The position numbers and the translations under genes are program-made. 64,000 nt of DNA from an uncultured Roseovarius sp. (lineage in GTDB: Bacteria; Pseudomonadota; Alphaproteobacteria; Rhodobacterales; Rhodobacteraceae), in contig NZ_CANLER010000005.1 of assembly GCF_947489715.1 (NCBI RefSeq), positions 186,001-250,000 of the forward strand, written 5' to 3'. Within the stretch, counting starts at the first letter, position 1, and each line of letters starts with the position of its first letter. Of the stretch, positions 20,512-28,653 are shown piece after piece. The notes beneath the pieces were generated by a model. That model did not search any database. It saw only the letters and a program-made list of their open reading frames with translations, and was not told where the DNA came from.

Positions 20512-20547
20512 AAAAAACCACCGGCGCATGCGGATGCACCAGTGGTT
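20512..20547 (-). terminator. Intrinsic terminator before pccA
   Basis: On the minus strand a 14-bp stem (AACCACTGGTGCAT with ATGCGCCGGTGGTT, two G-T wobbles) closes a CCGC loop and is followed by a run of six T. It lies after the small lipoprotein gene and 57 bp before pccA, so pccA probably has its own promoter or receives only read-through. Confidence 0.85.
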
Positions 20548-20589
20548 CGTATCAGATCAGTCGCGCCCGCGACGGGGCGCTGGTTCAGG

Positions 20590-20796
20590 TTAGCAGCGGC
20601 GTGGATAGGCCTGGCAATAGGCGACATTGCCCGCCGCGCCGACAAGCGCGCCACCGGCGACGCTGCCATTAAGCACAAGCGCGGTGCCCGCACCGGCCCC
20701 TGCGCCGATAAGCGCCTGCTCGCCCAGCGTGTCACCGCACGCACTGAGGCTGGCAAGCGCCACGATCGACAGTATGAGAATGAAGGTGAAATGCAT
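20590..20796 (-). CDS. Small lipoprotein with glycine-rich segment
   Basis: A 68-residue protein with a lipoprotein signal (ILILSIVALASLSAC; lipobox LSAC) and a glycine/alanine-rich stretch (ALIGAGAGAGTALVLNGS) that looks like the small glycine-zipper lipoproteins of outer membranes. It ends in CQAYPRRC, giving a second and third Cys. The ATG at 20796 is preferred over a GTG five codons upstream. It is followed by the terminator at 20512-20547. Many Rhodobacteraceae carry a gene of this form near pccA, but no function has been assigned that I know of. Confidence 0.7.
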   Translation of the reverse strand: MHFTFILILSIVALASLSACGDTLGEQALIGAGAGAGTALVLNGSVAGGALVGAAGNVAYCQAYPRRC

Positions 20797-21196
20797 CGGT
20801 TTGATCCCCACTGAGTCCTTTGACCAGGTGTAGCGGGATAGAACGCCATTCCCTTCCGTCGGTCAAAACCAATCACCCCCGGTACAGTGCTTTGGGCAAT
20901 GCCCCGCCGATCCGGGTAAGCCATTTCATTCAAACGAAAAAAGGGCGGCCTGCACCAAAATGTACAAGACCGCCCGTAAGGGGAAGGGTAACGGATTAGA
21001 CTATGCGTCTCGGCCCATTGGGGGGGGGCCGCCACTACAGTTTTGATGCTGCCCGCAAAAATTGCACCTTCCAAGGGGATAACGCCCCTAACGACCGCAT
21101 CGGCTGTATTCCGCGTATTCGCGCAACTCATGGGCAAAAATGCGCCGTTTTTGCAATCCATGGTCGAGTAATGAGAAGATTTTAATCGTTTAAGTT
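20797..21196. other. Intergenic region with terminator and G9 tract
   Basis: About 400 bp without a convincing protein gene. It holds an intrinsic terminator (20937-20975), a run of nine G at 21020-21028, and an AT-rich stretch near 21175-21195. The frame that runs through it on the minus strand (20448-21200) has no recognisable domains and crosses two terminators, so I reject it. The minus-strand piece between 21196 and the terminator could be a long 3' UTR of the gene at 21197 or a separate small RNA. Confidence 0.5.
20937..20975 (-). terminator. Intrinsic terminator
   Basis: Minus-strand reading gives GGGCGGTCT paired with AGGCCGCCC (one wobble), a loop of about 15 nt and then six T. It would end transcripts that come from 21197 or from a start within 20980-21196. 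Confidence 0.7.
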
Positions 21197-21562
21197 TCAT
21201 GGCTGCGCACCCCCGTCACCGTCAATTACGTCGGGAAAGGCGGCTTTGATTGCCGCGACATCCAAAATCAGCAATGCCTCGTAACTTTGCGAATCAAAAG
21301 GATCTTCCACCGGCAGCACCTCGCGGCCGAAAAGCCAACTCAGGCGTCCGGCGTCCAGATTGCCACGCTCAAACGGTTGATCCCCAAAGTGATCCCAAAG
21401 GGCTCCCAGAAACGCAGCATCTGCCCGGCGATCTGCCGGTTTGCGATCCCGAAAACGCTCGCGCCGGGTGATCGCTGTCACGCCCTTCGGGTTGGCGCGC
21501 CGGATGGTGAATTGAAAATCCGTGCCGGGAAGACGCCCGGGAAACCCGCGATGCTTCAACAT
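21197..21562 (-). CDS. Conserved-looking protein of unknown function
   Basis: A 121-residue basic N-terminal / acidic C-terminal protein (MLKHRGFPGRLPGTDFQFTI at the start, FPDVIDGDGGAQP at the end). I recognise no domain or motif. Coding is supported by a GGGGGA ribosome binding site seven to eight bases before the ATG at 21562, a length over 120 codons with typical GC3 for the region, and the absence of any better reading on either strand. No signal peptide or membrane segment. The following 260 bp on the same strand lead to an intrinsic terminator. Confidence 0.55.
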   Translation of the reverse strand: MLKHRGFPGRLPGTDFQFTIRRANPKGVTAITRRERFRDRKPADRRADAAFLGALWDHFGDQPFERGNLDAGRLSWLFGREVLPVEDPFDSQSYEALLILDVAAIKAAFPDVIDGDGGAQP

Positions 21563-21634
21563 GCTGTATCCCCCGCGTCACCGGGGTGGATGCGGGACAG
21601 GACAGGCCCGCAAGCCCGCCCCACCCGGTAGTAA

Positions 21635-21775
21635 TCAGTATTTGCCGGTTGGCGCCGGCTCGGTCGAGATCGGCTCAGGCTCGACCACGACGAATTCCTC
21701 TTCTGCCGGCTGCGCACAGGCTGCGACCAGTCCGACAAGGCCAAGAGCCAGAAGGCTTTTGAATGTTTTCTGCAT
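21635..21775 (-). CDS. Small lipoprotein (46 residues)
   Basis: A 46-residue lipoprotein starting MQKTFKSLLALGLVGLVAAC, with the lipobox Cys at 20, followed by a short acidic proline-rich mature peptide EEEFVVVEPEPISTEPAPTG. Almost identical short lipoproteins are, to my knowledge, common in Rhodobacteraceae; their role is unknown. The ATG at 21775 has GGGAAA eight bases upstream; a longer frame to 21862 is not needed. It sits between the 121-residue gene and the DUF6497 gene. Confidence 0.78.
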   Translation of the reverse strand: MQKTFKSLLALGLVGLVAACAQPAEEEFVVVEPEPISTEPAPTGKY

Positions 21776-21989
21776 GTTAGTTTCCCGTGTTTTTGGAGGC
21801 ACAGATACGGCGTCATACGCCCCATCCGCCCGCTGCTCGAGTTTTGAACTGCCATCTGGCAATCGTCGCGCATCCTATCGAATTGCCGCATGGTTTGACA
21901 TGCGTAACCATCCTGACCACGCTGGCCTGCGCCAAAATCCGCGCGCGCTCCTGCACCTGAACGTTGATATGCAACATATTGTGGTCGCA

Positions 21990-22397
21990 TCAGAAAACCT
22001 CCCAGATGCAGGTTCCGTCTTCGATGCGATACGCTTCGAAAACCTGGGTTATGTCAGGGTCATAGACACCAAACTCGCTTGCGCGATCTGCCATTGAGAT
22101 GATGATCTGACCGGGCATCGGGCCAACATTCGACAGTTTCGGCAACGCAAATTCGTTGCACAGATGCTCCAGATCCGCGCGCACCAGGTCAAAATCAGCC
22201 TCATCGGTCGATAATTCCGGGGCGACGAAGCGAAACCGATAGACCAGCCCGCCGCCGGGCCTGTCCCACAGCATTTCCTGCAAATGCGTTTCAAGCCCCG
22301 AGGGCAAAACGACAGAATCCGCCTTGCTTGCGCCCGCGCCAGAGGCAAGGACCACGGCAGCGGCCAGATATGCCAACCGTGCCCTCACCGCGACCAT
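21990..22397 (-). CDS. Secreted DUF6497-family protein
   Basis: A 135-residue protein with a signal peptide (LAYLAAAVVLASGAGASKA) and a mature domain with the pattern VLPSGLETHLQEMLWDRPGG, then YRFRFVAPEL and, later, GQIIISMADRASEFGVYDP, ending AYRIEDGTCIWEVF. This matches DUF6497, which used to be misnamed acetolactate synthase in roseobacter genomes. A periplasmic role is likely; the reaction is unknown. It overlaps the next gene upstream by 13 bases, so it is translated with the 111-residue protein and, before that, pccB. Confidence 0.75.
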   Translation of the reverse strand: MVAVRARLAYLAAAVVLASGAGASKADSVVLPSGLETHLQEMLWDRPGGGLVYRFRFVAPELSTDEADFDLVRADLEHLCNEFALPKLSNVGPMPGQIIISMADRASEFGVYDPDITQVFEAYRIEDGTCIWEVF

Positions 22398-22720
22398 CGC
22401 GTCCAGCGCGCACGGTTCCGCGGGTCATTCAGCACCCCGGCAATCCGCGCCTCGGCCTCGGCCCGTGGGAAAACCCCGGCCACCTGCCCGCCTGCGGTCA
22501 CCTCCAGGCCCGAGATTACACGTTCCACCCGCACCACCGGCGCAAACCCCCTGAGATTTCTGAGCGCCCGCCAGATATCCTGCCGCACTTGCTGCGCCAC
22601 CTTCAGGCGCGACCCTTCGGGCAATTGCGTCGTCGCGCTCAGATCAAACCGCACCGGCACCCGCCGCGCCAGGGTCAGCGCGGTCTCGTCACGAAGGATA
22701 TGCCAGCGGTCGCGGGACAT
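22385..22720 (-). CDS. Conserved 111-residue protein after pccB
   Basis: A basic, alpha/beta protein of 111 residues (MSRDRWHILRDETALTLARR, later LEVTAGGQVAGVFPRAEAEA). I recognise no domain. It begins 25 bases after the pccB stop codon on the same strand and overlaps the DUF6497 gene, so pccB-orf111-DUF6497 looks like one unit. The conserved position next to pccB in this group of bacteria, if confirmed, would suggest a helper function, but nothing in the sequence shows one. Confidence 0.65.
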   Translation of the reverse strand: MSRDRWHILRDETALTLARRVPVRFDLSATTQLPEGSRLKVAQQVRQDIWRALRNLRGFAPVVRVERVISGLEVTAGGQVAGVFPRAEAEARIAGVLNDPRNRARWTRWSR

Positions 22721-22744
22721 CGGGTTTCCTTGGGGTAAACAGGA

Positions 22745-24277
22745 TCAGAGCGGAATATTATCGTGTTTTTTCCATGGGTTGGTCAGCTTCTTGTTGCGCA
22801 GGGACGCAAAGGCCCGGCTGACCCGCAGCCGCGTGTTATGCGGCATGATCACCTCGTCGATGAAGCCGCGCTCGGCCGCCACGAACGGGTTGGCAAAGCG
22901 ATCTTCGTAATCCGCCGTATGGGCCGCGATCTTGTCGCTGTCGGCCAGATCGGCGCGGTGGATGATCTCGGTCGCCCCCTTGGCGCCCATCACCGCGATC
23001 TCGGCGGTGGGCCAGGCATAGTTGAAATCGCCGCGCAGATGCTTGGACGCCATCACGTCATAAGCCCCGCCATAGGCCTTGCGGGTGATCACCGTGACCT
23101 TCGGCACCGTCGCCTCGCCATAGGCAAAGAGCAGCTTGGCCCCGTGCTTGATCACCCCGCCATATTCCTGGGAGGTCCCCGGCAGGAAGCCCGGCACATC
23201 CACCAGCGTCAGGATCGGAATTTCGAACGCATCGCAGAACCGCACGAACCGCGCTGCCTTGCGCGAACTGTCAATGTCCAGACACCCGGCCAGCACCATC
23301 GGCTGATTGGCAACAACGCCCACGGTCTGCCCTTCAAGACGGATGAACCCGGTGATGATATTCTTGGCGAAATCCTCCTGGATCTCGTAGAAATCCCCCT
23401 CATCCGCGACCTTTTCGATCAGTTCCTTCATGTCGTAGGGCGTGTTCGCATTGTCGGGGATCAGCGTATCCAGACTGTCCTCCACCCGACCGGGCGCATC
23501 AAAGAAGGGCCGGACCGGCGCCTTGTCGCGGTTGTTCAGGGGCAGGAAATCGACCAGACGCCGCACTTCGGCCAGCGCCTCCACATCGTTTTCAAACGCG
23601 CCGTCGGCGACCGAACTCTTGCGGGTGTGGGTCGAGGCGCCACCCAGCTCTTCGGCGGTGACCACCTCGTTCGTCACCGTCTTGACCACATCGGGGCCGG
23701 TCACGAACATGTAGGACGTGTCTTTGACCATGAAGATGAAATCGGTCATCGCGGGCGAATAGACAGCGCCACCGGCACAGGGCCCCATGATCACGCTGAT
23801 CTGCGGAATAACGCCCGAGGCCATGATGTTGCGCTGGAACACCTCGGCATAGCCGGCAAGCGACGCCACCCCTTCCTGGATGCGCGCACCACCTGAGTCG
23901 TTGATGCCAATAACCGGCGCGCCGTTCTGCATCGCCATGTCCATGATCTTGCAGATTTTCTGCGCATGGGTTTCCGACAGCGACCCGCCGAACACGGTGA
24001 AATCCTGGCTGAACACATAGACCATTCGGCCATTGATCGTGCCCCAGCCGGTCACCACGCCGTCACCGGGCATCTTGACCTTTTCCATACCGAAATCGGT
24101 GCAGCGATGCGCCACGAACATGTCGAACTCTTCAAAACTGCCCTCATCCAGCAATAGCTCGATCCGCTCACGGGCGGTCAGCTTGCCCTTGCCATGCTGC
24201 GAGGTGATCCGTTTCTCACCCCCACCCAGACGGGCTTCCGTACGGCGATCTTCCAGTTCTTGAAGAATGTCTTTCAT
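22745..24277 (-). CDS. pccB: Propionyl-CoA carboxylase beta (carboxyltransferase) subunit
   Basis: Transfers the carboxyl group from biotin to propionyl-CoA, giving (S)-methylmalonyl-CoA. The protein of 510 residues starts [20 protein letters not shown] at 24277 (the longer frame to 24499 would run through the promoter). The two crotonase-like halves hold the oxyanion loops in [20 protein letters not shown] and in [20 protein letters not shown]. The Asp of the substrate pocket (PpcB has Asp near 420 in actinobacterial enzymes) lies in AYGGAYDVM. Two PccR-type sites lie upstream, at 24343-24400. The MFS gene bcr is divergent from it, 171 bp away. Confidence 0.95.
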   Translation of the reverse strand: MKDILQELEDRRTEARLGGGEKRITSQHGKGKLTARERIELLLDEGSFEEFDMFVAHRCTDFGMEKVKMPGDGVVTGWGTINGRMVYVFSQDFTVFGGSLSETHAQKICKIMDMAMQNGAPVIGINDSGGARIQEGVASLAGYAEVFQRNIMASGVIPQISVIMGPCAGGAVYSPAMTDFIFMVKDTSYMFVTGPDVVKTVTNEVVTAEELGGASTHTRKSSVADGAFENDVEALAEVRRLVDFLPLNNRDKAPVRPFFDAPGRVEDSLDTLIPDNANTPYDMKELIEKVADEGDFYEIQEDFAKNIITGFIRLEGQTVGVVANQPMVLAGCLDIDSSRKAARFVRFCDAFEIPILTLVDVPGFLPGTSQEYGGVIKHGAKLLFAYGEATVPKVTVITRKAYGGAYDVMASKHLRGDFNYAWPTAEIAVMGAKGATEIIHRADLADSDKIAAHTADYEDRFANPFVAAERGFIDEVIMPHNTRLRVSRAFASLRNKKLTNPWKKHDNIPL

Positions 24278-24342
24278 GGCGCTCCCCTTTTCGGCTATTG
24301 CGGGATCATAGAGAAAACGATGGGGCACTGGAAAGCAGAATC

Positions 24343-24400
24343 CAGCAAATTTGCAAAGTATTGAAAACGTCATTTTGTTAATCAGTAAATTTGCTAAGTT
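24343..24400. promoter_or_regulatory. Putative PccR operators between pccB and the MFS gene
   Basis: Two imperfect direct repeats of CAGYAAATTTGCWAAGTW at 24343-24360 and 24383-24400, 40 bp apart (about four helical turns); the first holds TTTGCAAA and the palindrome GCAAATTTGC. The short-chain fatty acyl-CoA regulator PccR of Rhodobacter sphaeroides is reported to act through TTTGCAAA repeats, and pccR lies 1.5 kb away. The site is inferred, not shown. Confidence 0.65.
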
Positions 24401-24448
24401 TTCGGCTGTGGCGTGGACTTCCGAAAATCCCGGGCGTACCGATGTTTC

Positions 24449-25675
24449 ATGGGTCAACATTCCAATGCCCGGTTTCTGGATCGCGGGACAGCACCACATA
24501 TCCTGACACTCATTCTACTCGCCGGTCTGGCCGCCCTGGCGATGAATATCTTTCTGCCCAGCCTGCCGGGCATGACGGCCTATTTCGAGACTGACTACCG
24601 GCTAATGCAACTATCAGTTGCGCTTTACCTCGCAGTGAACGCCGTTCTGCAACTTGTGGTTGGGCCAATCTCGGACCGCTGGGGCCGCCGACCCGTGATC
24701 CTGTGGGGCACAGCACTGTTTCTTCTGGCGACGCTGGGCTGCGTGCTGGCGGGTAACATCTATGTCTTTCTGACCTTCCGTATGATGCAGGCCACGATCG
24801 TGGTCGCCATGGTCCTCAGCCGCGCGATCGTGCGCGATATGGTGCCCGAGGCACAGGCCGCCAGCATGATCGGATACGTCACGATGGGCATGGCAGTGGT
24901 TCCGATGATCGGCCCGGCCATCGGCGGCATGCTCGACGCGGCCTTTGGTTGGCAATCGAACTTCTGGCTGTTGCTGGTGCTGGGCGCGCTTGTCTTCTGG
25001 CTCACCTGGGCCGATTTGGGAGAGACCGCCCCCCTGTCGGGCCGCACGATGGGCCAGCAATTCAAGGAATACCCACAGCTTTTCGCCTCGCCGCGATTCT
25101 GGGGCTATGCGCTGGCATCGGGCCTGTCTTCGGGATCGTTCTTTGCCTATCTGGGGGGCGCGCCCTTTGTCGGCGACCGGGTCTTTGGCCTGCCGCCCGA
25201 ACTGCTGGGTATCTACTTCGGCGCGCCCGCGATCGGCTACTTCATCGGCAACTTCCTGTCGGGTCGCTTTTCCGTGCGCATCGGTATCAATCGCATGGTC
25301 TATTGGGGCACGCTGATCAACGCCATTGGCATCGCCTTCAACCTGGCGCTGTTCTATGCCGGGCTGGGCACCGCACTAAGCTTCTTCGGGCTGATGACTT
25401 TCATGGGGCTGGGCAATGGCATGACCATCCCCAACGCCACTGCCGGTGCACTTTCGGTGCGCCCGCATCTTGCCGGTACGGCCAGCGGTCTGGCTGGTGC
25501 GCTGATGATCGGCCTCGGCGCCGCCCTCTCGGCGCTCGCCGGTGCGATGCTGACACCCCAAACCGGGGCCTTCCCGTTGTTGTGGATCATGCTCAGCACG
25601 GGCGTGCTGGCCATTCTGGCCATCATCATGGTGATGCGCCGGGAACGCCGACTGGCGGGCGGCGAAGCGACCTGA
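24449..25675 (+). CDS. Bcr/CflA-type MFS exporter
   Basis: A 408-residue drug/metabolite:H+ antiporter with twelve predicted membrane segments. The start [16 protein letters not shown] at 24449 fits the family; DHA1-type signatures are [18 protein letters not shown] near residue 30 and the loop [14 protein letters not shown] after the second segment (RWGRRP, the conserved cytoplasmic loop). Neighbouring pccB is divergent and shares the promoter region with PccR-type sites, so the exporter may be induced with propionyl-CoA metabolism, but drug resistance cannot be inferred. It ends 56 bp before the ACCGAC repeats. Confidence 0.85.
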   Translation: MGQHSNARFLDRGTAPHILTLILLAGLAALAMNIFLPSLPGMTAYFETDYRLMQLSVALYLAVNAVLQLVVGPISDRWGRRPVILWGTALFLLATLGCVLAGNIYVFLTFRMMQATIVVAMVLSRAIVRDMVPEAQAASMIGYVTMGMAVVPMIGPAIGGMLDAAFGWQSNFWLLLVLGALVFWLTWADLGETAPLSGRTMGQQFKEYPQLFASPRFWGYALASGLSSGSFFAYLGGAPFVGDRVFGLPPELLGIYFGAPAIGYFIGNFLSGRFSVRIGINRMVYWGTLINAIGIAFNLALFYAGLGTALSFFGLMTFMGLGNGMTIPNATAGALSVRPHLAGTASGLAGALMIGLGAALSALAGAMLTPQTGAFPLLWIMLSTGVLAILAIIMVMRRERRLAGGEAT

Positions 25676-25730
25676 CCCAGCAATCGCCGCGATTCCGGCC
25701 GGCCTGTCAGGTTTGCCGTCGTTGAATTGC

Positions 25731-25774
25731 ACCGACGTAATACCGACAAAATACCGACGTTATACCGACATTGA
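25731..25774 (+). repeat. Four 11-bp tandem repeats (ACCGAC-N5)
   Basis: ACCGAC occurs at 25731, 25742, 25753 and 25764, exactly 11 bp apart, with the spacers GTAAT, AAAAT, GTTAT and ATTGA. The array lies between the MFS gene and pccR, upstream of the TTTGCAAA site. The spacing of about one helical turn suggests cooperative protein binding; the protein is unknown. Confidence 0.85.
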
Positions 25775-25819
25775 TTTTCGCCAGATTTTCAGGGTCTCAG
25801 TGGCCCTTGCCTCACGCGC

Positions 25820-25857
25820 TTTGCAAATCTAATCTGATGACCAAGCAAACCTGCAAA
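25820..25857. promoter_or_regulatory. Putative PccR operator upstream of pccR
   Basis: TTTGCAAA at 25820-25827 is followed by two half-sites in GCAAACCTGCAAA at 25845-25857, ending 16 bp before the pccR ATG. It shares the core with the sites at pccB and suggests autoregulation. Confidence 0.6.
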
Positions 25858-25873
25858 CCCTCGGGGGTCGGAC

Positions 25874-27274
25874 ATGGCCACACAAAAACTCTATGCCGGT
25901 GCCAAGCTGCGTGAAACCCGTCAGCGGCTTGGCCTGACCCAAAAGGATTTTGCCGCCAAGCTGGGGGTGTCACTACCCTATCTGAACCAGATGGAGAACA
26001 ATAACCGCCCCGTCAGCACCACCGTCGTGCTGGCCCTGGCGCAGGAATTCGGCTTTGACGTGACCGAACTTTCAACCGGCGACGCCGAACGCATGGTCAG
26101 CGACATGCGCGAGGCACTGGCCGATCCAATTTTTGGCGATACCCCGCCCCCGCTTGCAGATTTACGACTGACCGCCTCGAATGCACCTGCCCTGGCGCGG
26201 GCCTTTCTTGAGCTTCACAGCGCCTATCGGCAGACCCATGAACGCCTTGCTTCATTGGACGAGGCGCTTGGGCGTGAAGATTCCAGAACGCAATCCAGCC
26301 CCTGGGACGAAGTGCGCGATTTCTTTCACTATTGCGATAATTACATTGATGCCGTTGATCGCGCGGCTGAACGGTTTGCCCAACCCAGCGGCGCGCAACG
26401 CACCATCCGCGACATTGCCATCGACCGGTTGAGCGCGCTCGGGATCACCGTCACCGATGCCGATACCGACAAGCTGCGCGCGTTCGACCGCGCCAACGGA
26501 ACACTCTATATCTCCTCTCGCGTCGCGCCCGAAACACGCATCTTCCAGCTGTTGCTGCAACTGGCACTGCTCACCCAGGACAAGCTGCTGGAGGCGACGC
26601 TGAACTTTGCGAATTTTCAGTCCGACGCCGCCCGTTCCATCGCCAAGATCGGTCTGGCCAACTACTTTGCCGGTGCCGCGCTGATGCCTTACACCCGCTT
26701 TCTCGATGCCGCCCGCACCACCCGCCACGACCTCGAAGTTCTCTCCAACCGCTTCGGCGCATCCATCGAACAAGTGGCCCACCGCCTGTCGACCCTGCAA
26801 CGCCCCGGTGCTAAAGGCGTGCCCTTCTTTTTCGTGCGTGTCGATCAGGCGGGCACGATCACCAAGCGTCATTCGGCCACACGGCTGCAATTCGCCCGTT
26901 TCGGCGGTGCCTGCCCGCTTTGGAATGTGCACCGTGCCTTTGAAACGCCGGGCCGTTTCCTGCGCCAACTGGCCGAGACGCCAGACGGTGTGCGCTATAT
27001 CAGCCTGGCACGTGATGTGTCGAAATCCGGCGGCTCATACGGTGCGCCAGTGCGCCGCTTTGCCATCGCACTGGGCTGCGACGTCAAACATGCAGAGGCA
27101 TTGATTTATGCAGATGATATGGACCTGACCAACGCCCGCGCATTCGAACCCATCGGCATTTCCTGCCGCATCTGCGAACGTACCGATTGTCACCAGCGTT
27201 CGGTGCCACCGTTGGAAAGGCGTCTGTCAATCACGCCGGACGAACGCGGTGTCCTGCCCTACAAGGTCGGATAG
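25874..27274 (+). CDS. pccR: PccR-type short-chain fatty acyl-CoA transcription regulator
   Basis: A 466-residue regulator with an N-terminal XRE helix-turn-helix (RQRLGLTQKDFAAKLGVSL, then YLNQMENNNRPVS) and a long effector domain of the ScfR (DUF2083) type. Near the end is the Cys cluster GISCRICERTDCHQRS that marks this family, together with FGGACPLWNVHRAFETPGRF. In R. sphaeroides the orthologue PccR activates pccB and related genes in response to propionyl-CoA. The gene lies 1.5 kb from pccB, and both carry TTTGCAAA-type sites. It is convergent with the outer-membrane gene. Confidence 0.87.
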   Translation: MATQKLYAGAKLRETRQRLGLTQKDFAAKLGVSLPYLNQMENNNRPVSTTVVLALAQEFGFDVTELSTGDAERMVSDMREALADPIFGDTPPPLADLRLTASNAPALARAFLELHSAYRQTHERLASLDEALGREDSRTQSSPWDEVRDFFHYCDNYIDAVDRAAERFAQPSGAQRTIRDIAIDRLSALGITVTDADTDKLRAFDRANGTLYISSRVAPETRIFQLLLQLALLTQDKLLEATLNFANFQSDAARSIAKIGLANYFAGAALMPYTRFLDAARTTRHDLEVLSNRFGASIEQVAHRLSTLQRPGAKGVPFFFVRVDQAGTITKRHSATRLQFARFGGACPLWNVHRAFETPGRFLRQLAETPDGVRYISLARDVSKSGGSYGAPVRRFAIALGCDVKHAEALIYADDMDLTNARAFEPIGISCRICERTDCHQRSVPPLERRLSITPDERGVLPYKVG

Positions 27275-27281
27275 CCGGACA

Positions 27282-27310
27282 CAGGGCCCGCGACATGAGC
27301 GCGGACCCTG
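27282..27310. terminator. Bidirectional hairpin between convergent genes
   Basis: CAGGG-C-CCGC pairs with GCGG-A-CCCTG around a short loop in the 46-bp gap between the pccR stop and the outer-membrane protein stop. No T run follows on either strand, so termination by it is only likely, not certain. Confidence 0.4.
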
Positions 27311-27320
27311 CCTTGGCAGG

Positions 27321-27998
27321 TCAGAACTTAAAACGGACGCCCACATTCAGGGCGACATTACTCAGATCATCACTGACCCGCGCAACACTTCCGGGGGCCG
27401 TCCGTGTACCGGCAACATCATAGCTGCGTATATACCGGACATCGCTGAACAAGGAGGTCTTGTCGTTCAGGGCATACGCCCCGCCCAGAATAAGCTGGCT
27501 GGCAAACACTTCGTCATTGCCATTGATCGAAACGCCGGTGCCATAGCTCACGCTTTGATCGACGAAGGCAACGCCAAGACCGATACCGGCATATGGCGTG
27601 AATTTCGTACCCGTCGCGAAATCAGCGATCACATTGCCGAACAGATAGGTCGATGAAATATCGCCACCGGCGTTGGCCTCGGGGGCCGGGCCATTGCCAG
27701 AAAAGTTGACCGAGCCAACATCGTTTTCGCTGTAGGACAGCTCGATCTCGCCACGTAGGCTGACCCCACCAAAGCTCAGGCCCGGCAGCGTGGTTCCGAT
27801 GGCAGCCCCTAGGTTATAGCCATCGTCCAGATTGGTGATAACGGATTGCGGGCTGCCCCCGACAGCGCCCGAAAACCTGGCGTCATCCGAAAAGGTCACG
27901 CCACCAAAGAACTGGCCGTACCAGTCTTGTGCCATTGCCGGTGCTGCGGCGCCTGACACTGCCGCTAGGGTTGCGGAAAGAAGGATTGTGCGTTTCAT
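27321..27998 (-). CDS. Outer-membrane beta-barrel protein
   Basis: A 225-residue protein with a signal peptide (RTILLSATLAAVSGAAAPAM, cleavage after AMA) and an 8-strand OmpA/OmpX-like barrel: alternating hydrophobic residues in strands such as WYGQFFGGVTF, SLRGEIELSY, FTPYAGIGLGVAFVD, LILGGAYALN, and a terminal Phe (VALNVGVRFKF) as required for insertion by Bam. It resembles small porin-like or adhesin-like barrels of roseobacters. The ATG at 27998 was taken because the signal begins there. The long upstream region (309 bp) carries no obvious operator. Confidence 0.85.
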   Translation of the reverse strand: MKRTILLSATLAAVSGAAAPAMAQDWYGQFFGGVTFSDDARFSGAVGGSPQSVITNLDDGYNLGAAIGTTLPGLSFGGVSLRGEIELSYSENDVGSVNFSGNGPAPEANAGGDISSTYLFGNVIADFATGTKFTPYAGIGLGVAFVDQSVSYGTGVSINGNDEVFASQLILGGAYALNDKTSLFSDVRYIRSYDVAGTRTAPGSVARVSDDLSNVALNVGVRFKF

Positions 27999-28307
27999 TG
28001 CATCGCTCTCGCTAGATCGTTTCAAACAGGATTCCCAAATCGCAGCCAGCCTTAAGACTGTCACTGCACGATCTCTGTCTGGAACGTGAGCGCTGTTGAG
28101 CGAATAAAACCCCGGTCGAGAGCGCCCACTTGCCGCATACAATTGATCAGACGGAAAGCATCTGAAATCACACGCGGAATCCTGCGACAACCCGCACCGG
28201 TCCACTGAATACCCCGTGAAACCTTTGGCATCACCTCAGGTCCGGCGCAGTCAGAAAAATACTGCACCGGCCTGACGAAATGCCATCTTTTTTTCTGAGC
28301 GAAGATC
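27999..28307. other. Intergenic region, 309 bp, with a long hairpin
   Basis: Promoter side of the outer-membrane barrel gene and 3' side of the YdcH gene. Besides the hairpin at 28236-28275 I see only AT-rich patches near 28085-28100 and 28280-28300; no open reading frame worth listing. Confidence 0.5.
28236..28275 (-). terminator. Long stem-loop after the YdcH gene
   Basis: A 15-bp stem (TCAGG plus CCGGCGCAGT with ACTGCACCGG plus CCTGA, one bulged base and one wobble) closes the loop CAGAAAAAT. It lies 33-72 bp after the YdcH stop. There is no T run, so it may be an RNA-stabilising or Rho-linked 3' structure rather than a classical terminator. Confidence 0.5.
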
Positions 28308-28544
28308 CTAAGCGGACAATATCCTGTAGAGCTCGTCCTTCAACTGACCGCGCCTCTTGCGCATTTCGACCTCTGCCGTCTCCGCAATCGGCTCTACATT
28401 GGTCTCTGCTCTGTGCACGGCCCGGTTCACCTCATGATACTCATCCGCAAGCTTGGCAAAATGCGCGTCATCCGCTTTCAGGCTGGTGATTTTTTCGCCA
28501 AATTCCGGGAATTCTTCGTGCAACTCATGTGGGGTGTGGGACAT
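28308..28544 (-). CDS. YdcH/DUF465 family small protein
   Basis: A 78-residue, charged, almost fully helical protein: the stretch EFPEFGEKITSLKADDAHFA and EYHEVNRAVHRAETNV is characteristic of YdcH (DUF465), which forms a helical hairpin or coiled coil. There is a second charged helix RKRRGQLKDELYRIL. Members are small cytoplasmic proteins with no assigned function. The gene has its own hairpin downstream. Codon use matches the region. Confidence 0.85.
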   Translation of the reverse strand: MSHTPHELHEEFPEFGEKITSLKADDAHFAKLADEYHEVNRAVHRAETNVEPIAETAEVEMRKRRGQLKDELYRILSA

Positions 28545-28653
28545 ATCGCGTCTCTCCTTGTTGTCTTTCCGACAAACCTAGCGTCGCGATAGCAAGGCAA
28601 CATTGACCCCGATCAAATAAGCGGCCCAACAATGTGCCGAATAGCAATGAAAA

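Noticed and set aside
20448..21200. Open frame of 250 codons on the minus strand
   Set aside because: It runs through two intrinsic terminators and the small lipoprotein gene, has an odd composition and no recognisable domain.
25731..25774. CRISPR-like array
   Set aside because: Repeat units of 6 bp with 5-bp spacers are far too short and no cas gene is near.
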